Positions 61,988 through 64,000 of a DNA stretch of 64,000 bases are shown piece after piece. Position 1 is the stretch's first letter. Each line of letters opens with the position of its first letter. The translations under genes and the position numbers were made by a program. The notes under the pieces are model-generated. The model did no database searches, had not been told where the DNA came from, and saw only the letters and a program-made list of their open reading frames with translations. This DNA comes from an uncultured Eubacterium sp. (lineage in GTDB: Bacteria > Bacillota > Clostridia > Lachnospirales > Lachnospiraceae), in NCBI GenBank assembly GCA_910577225.1, contig CAJTMV010000001.1, positions 62,001 to 126,000 on the forward strand, written 5' to 3'.

Positions 61988-63124
61988 TTATTTTTTCCCA
62001 TAAAAAAATATCCTGTCTGCTTTATTTGTGAATCGTTTTTTCCATGACTTCTGCAATTTTTCCCATGAAAATATTTCCCGCTTCTTTCTTTTCTCCAGCG
62101 TATCCGGTGTGTGCTCTTTCCTTATTGTCTGTCCATACAAGAATGTCTGATAGTTGTCCATCAGCGCTTTCCAGTCTGGTTCCTCATAATAACTTACGGT
62201 CTTTGGAATCACTTCCGCTCCCTCGTCGATCAGACAAACCACGCTCTTATCATCCGCAATATTGCTGACGGCCCAGACCATATAGCAATAAGTACGAATC
62301 CGTCTGCACAGGTCAGCCGCCTGTTTTGTCCCAAGCAGTCTCTCATATCCCATCTGTATATATTTTAGAAATTTGTCCTGATCCTTCTTTGACAAATTTC
62401 CATCTATAAAATATCCCATATATTCATCCGGGTCCCTGATGCTTCGATTCAGATATACAACCTCCGGATTCATAAAAAATTCAGCCGCTGTTACGTAAAC
62501 CTGCGCCTTTTTCATATCCTGCCGCGTTACCGGCCAGTCTGACGGCAGATTGATCAGCATTGGCATTACGACGCCATCCAGCATTCCGTCGGTAAGTAAT
62601 AAAACGGCTGCCACGTCTTTTTTCATTCCGAATTCCCAGGAACTGTCCCCGGCACGCAGCGGCCGTACCGATACTCCATCCGCGCCTTTCTGCCTGCTGG
62701 TAACCGCTTCGATCTGACCATCTTTGCAGCGGACAATAATACCCCCGTCTCCTGCGTGCGCATATACGACCGTACCTTCGTCAAAAATCACGGCAGACAG
62801 CGTCGTATCATAAGCGTCGGTTCTGATTCCCTTTTCCTTTGCATACGCCTCTGTGTCATCCATTGCGTACTGATATCCCTTTCGCAGCACCTCCTCCATC
62901 TCAGAAGGTAACATTGCAGGACTGATATGCGCATTACAGTATGTAAACAGACTATCTACGGCCATTTTTGATCCAATCTCTGCATAAGCGGCACTGCCCA
63001 CGCCATCTGCGACAATTCCCATATATGCGCCAGCTTCCAGACGTTCTGCCCTGCCCGCATCCTGACAGGGTATGTTTTTTTCTATATGAGATTTTCCCTG
63101 CACTGAAAAACCATATGCAATCAT
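61988..63124 (-). CDS. PP2C-family serine/threonine phosphatase
   Basis: The protein has 378 residues from the ATG at 63124, which has GGGAGGG seven bases upstream; longer starts at 63172 and 63223 would overlap the vWA gene. PPM/PP2C metal motifs are present: PCQDAG near the start, MGIVADGVGSAAYAE, AHAGDGGIIV and LLLTDGMLDG. These enzymes remove phosphate from Ser and Thr. The C-terminal part (about 230-378) has no recognised domain and may bind a partner. It follows the vWA gene by 31 bp. Confidence 0.85.
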   Translation of the reverse strand: MIAYGFSVQGKSHIEKNIPCQDAGRAERLEAGAYMGIVADGVGSAAYAEIGSKMAVDSLFTYCNAHISPAMLPSEMEEVLRKGYQYAMDDTEAYAKEKGIRTDAYDTTLSAVIFDEGTVVYAHAGDGGIIVRCKDGQIEAVTSRQKGADGVSVRPLRAGDSSWEFGMKKDVAAVLLLTDGMLDGVVMPMLINLPSDWPVTRQDMKKAQVYVTAAEFFMNPEVVYLNRSIRDPDEYMGYFIDGNLSKKDQDKFLKYIQMGYERLLGTKQAADLCRRIRTYCYMVWAVSNIADDKSVVCLIDEGAEVIPKTVSYYEEPDWKALMDNYQTFLYGQTIRKEHTPDTLEKRKKREIFSWEKLQKSWKKRFTNKADRIFFYGKK

Positions 63125-63155
63125 TCCAACGCCCTCCCGCACCGTAAATAGTCTC

Positions 63156-63878
63156 TCAATACCATCCCTCATCGATCCTGCGGTCTTTTTCCGCCTTTCT
63201 GGCATTAGATGGAAGAGCGTCAAACTCCATCCTTTCCCCTACATGGCTTTGGGAAATTGCCGACATACTTTCACTCAGCCAGTCAAAAATACCGGTAAAA
63301 TCCTCATTCCTAAGCTCCATAACCCTGGGTGTCAGCCGAAACAGTTCGTCCTGGTCATAATGTCCGATCCCCAACGCCCAAAACGTCAGCCGCCCAAAAG
63401 ACCCTCTTTCTTCTTCCATTTTAATTCTTTCTGCCGCATTCGCCATTTCCTCCTCATCAGAAGTAGATACGCCGTCTGTAATCATAAAAATCCATGGTTT
63501 ATGACAGGGCGTGCCAAGCGTCTGATACATCTGCGTCCTTTTTTTCACCAGATCGATCGCCGTCTGTATTCCGGCTGCCATTTCCGTCATACCGTCAGCC
63601 TGAAGCTGCGGTGTCGGCATTTGCGTCACAGGTACAAAATCACTAATTACCTCGACGCCGGAATGAAATGCGATCAAAGCCACATCCACCCGCCTTCTGG
63701 CAACCGAATCCGCTGATACTGCCGACTTAAATCTCTGAATCCCTTCATTCAGACTCTCTATCGCCGGTCCAAGCATGGATCTGGAAGTATCTAACAATAA
63801 TGCGCAAGCCAGATGCGGTTCACTAAACGATGCCATTTTATCCCCAAAAATCTGTTCCATGTTTAACTGTTCGCCCAT
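63156..63878 (-). CDS. von Willebrand factor A domain protein (TerY-like)
   Basis: The protein has 240 residues from the ATG at 63878 (GGAGG five bases upstream). The MIDAS metal site is DTSRS (about 34-38), the Thr in MTEM and the Asp in MITDG. The fold is cytoplasmic, without signal peptide. The order vWA then PP2C recalls the TerY-PP2C-kinase triad of tellurium-resistance type clusters, where phosphorylation controls the vWA protein. No kinase is seen inside the window, but a further gene lies just upstream. Confidence 0.8.
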   Translation of the reverse strand: MGEQLNMEQIFGDKMASFSEPHLACALLLDTSRSMLGPAIESLNEGIQRFKSAVSADSVARRRVDVALIAFHSGVEVISDFVPVTQMPTPQLQADGMTEMAAGIQTAIDLVKKRTQMYQTLGTPCHKPWIFMITDGVSTSDEEEMANAAERIKMEEERGSFGRLTFWALGIGHYDQDELFRLTPRVMELRNEDFTGIFDWLSESMSAISQSHVGERMEFDALPSNARKAEKDRRIDEGWY

Positions 63879-63892
63879 AAAATCCTCCACAT

Positions 63893-64000
63893 TTATTTTT
63901 TGCCATAACGTTCAGTATGGTGACCTGCCAGAGCACTTTTATTTTCTGTATAATAAATCCAGCCAGAATCTGCTTTTGCATATACGTAATTTCCCTCGTA
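63893..64000 (-). CDS. 3' end of an unidentified gene, cut by the window edge
   Basis: The frame ends at TAA 63895-63893 and reads YEGNYVYAKADSGWIYY, then TENKSALAGHHTERYGKK back to the right edge. Thirty-five residues are present. The stop lies 14 bp ahead of the vWA start codon, so the gene is probably in the same operon. No family recognised. Confidence 0.5.
   Translation of the reverse strand, partial: YEGNYVYAKADSGWIYYTENKSALAGHHTERYGKK

Overview
The window reads as a chromosomal segment of a gut Lachnospiraceae (Clostridia, Firmicutes). The basis is the moderate G+C, strong AGGAGG ribosome binding sites, ClpX, purine and asparaginyl-tRNA synthetase genes of clostridial type, several families typical of this group (DUF6106, DUF6320, DUF1934/YwiB, SseB), and extracellular proteins with BspA-type leucine-rich repeats, InlB-type B-repeats, cohesin and dockerin modules. 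Family names come from recognition of motifs by eye; no database search was run.

Layout. 1-4.1 kb is an AT-rich accessory edge. It holds an intact ABC exporter, fragments of two other lasso-peptide type genes, a truncated transposase and a decayed IS3-family element. 4.1-28.7 kb is mostly core genome: a subtilisin-like protease, a VOC protein, DUF6106 and ClpX genes, a three-gene acyltransferase/zinc-ribbon/esterase operon, ilvE, a mannose-1-phosphate guanylyltransferase, GtrA, RsmF, a small alarmone hydrolase coupled to SseB, a flavin reductase, deoD, the purC-purF-purB operon, tRNA-Met and tRNA-Val, a TPR lipoprotein, asnS and a trigger-factor-like lipoprotein. 28.7-31.8 kb holds a KdpDE-like two-component system preceded by two tiny membrane-protein genes and by two arrays of 11-bp repeats that look like its operators. 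31.8-41.3 kb holds an AraC regulator with an alpha-galactosidase and a GPH-family transporter, then a membrane acyltransferase divergent from a LytTR/GHKL two-component system. The LytTR regulator is interrupted by an in-frame TGA and has a good direct-repeat operator upstream.

41.3-50.6 kb is accessory DNA. It contains a secreted Cys/His-rich mini-protein, an XRE regulator, an FRG-domain protein directly coupled to a 1176-residue protein with an HExxH motif, a 61-residue ORF ahead of them with a terminator in between, remnants of an IS3 transposase and probably of an Rpn-type gene, and two AT-rich cargo genes (serine hydrolase, GNAT). The FRG/HExxH locus is the best candidate here for an undescribed system, possibly defensive.

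50.6-61.9 kb is a one-strand surface cluster: a class B sortase with an unusual cytoplasmic N-terminal region, two cohesin-like proteins (one with a dockerin, one with a sortase-type tail NYKTG), a 1615-residue LRR/CARDB/Big2/B-repeat protein, a CAP-domain protein and a CHAP-domain protein. The transcription order on the minus strand is CAP protein, giant LRR protein, cohesin anchor, cohesin-dockerin, sortase. At 62-64 kb lies a PP2C phosphatase and von Willebrand A pair, with the tail of another gene running off the right edge.
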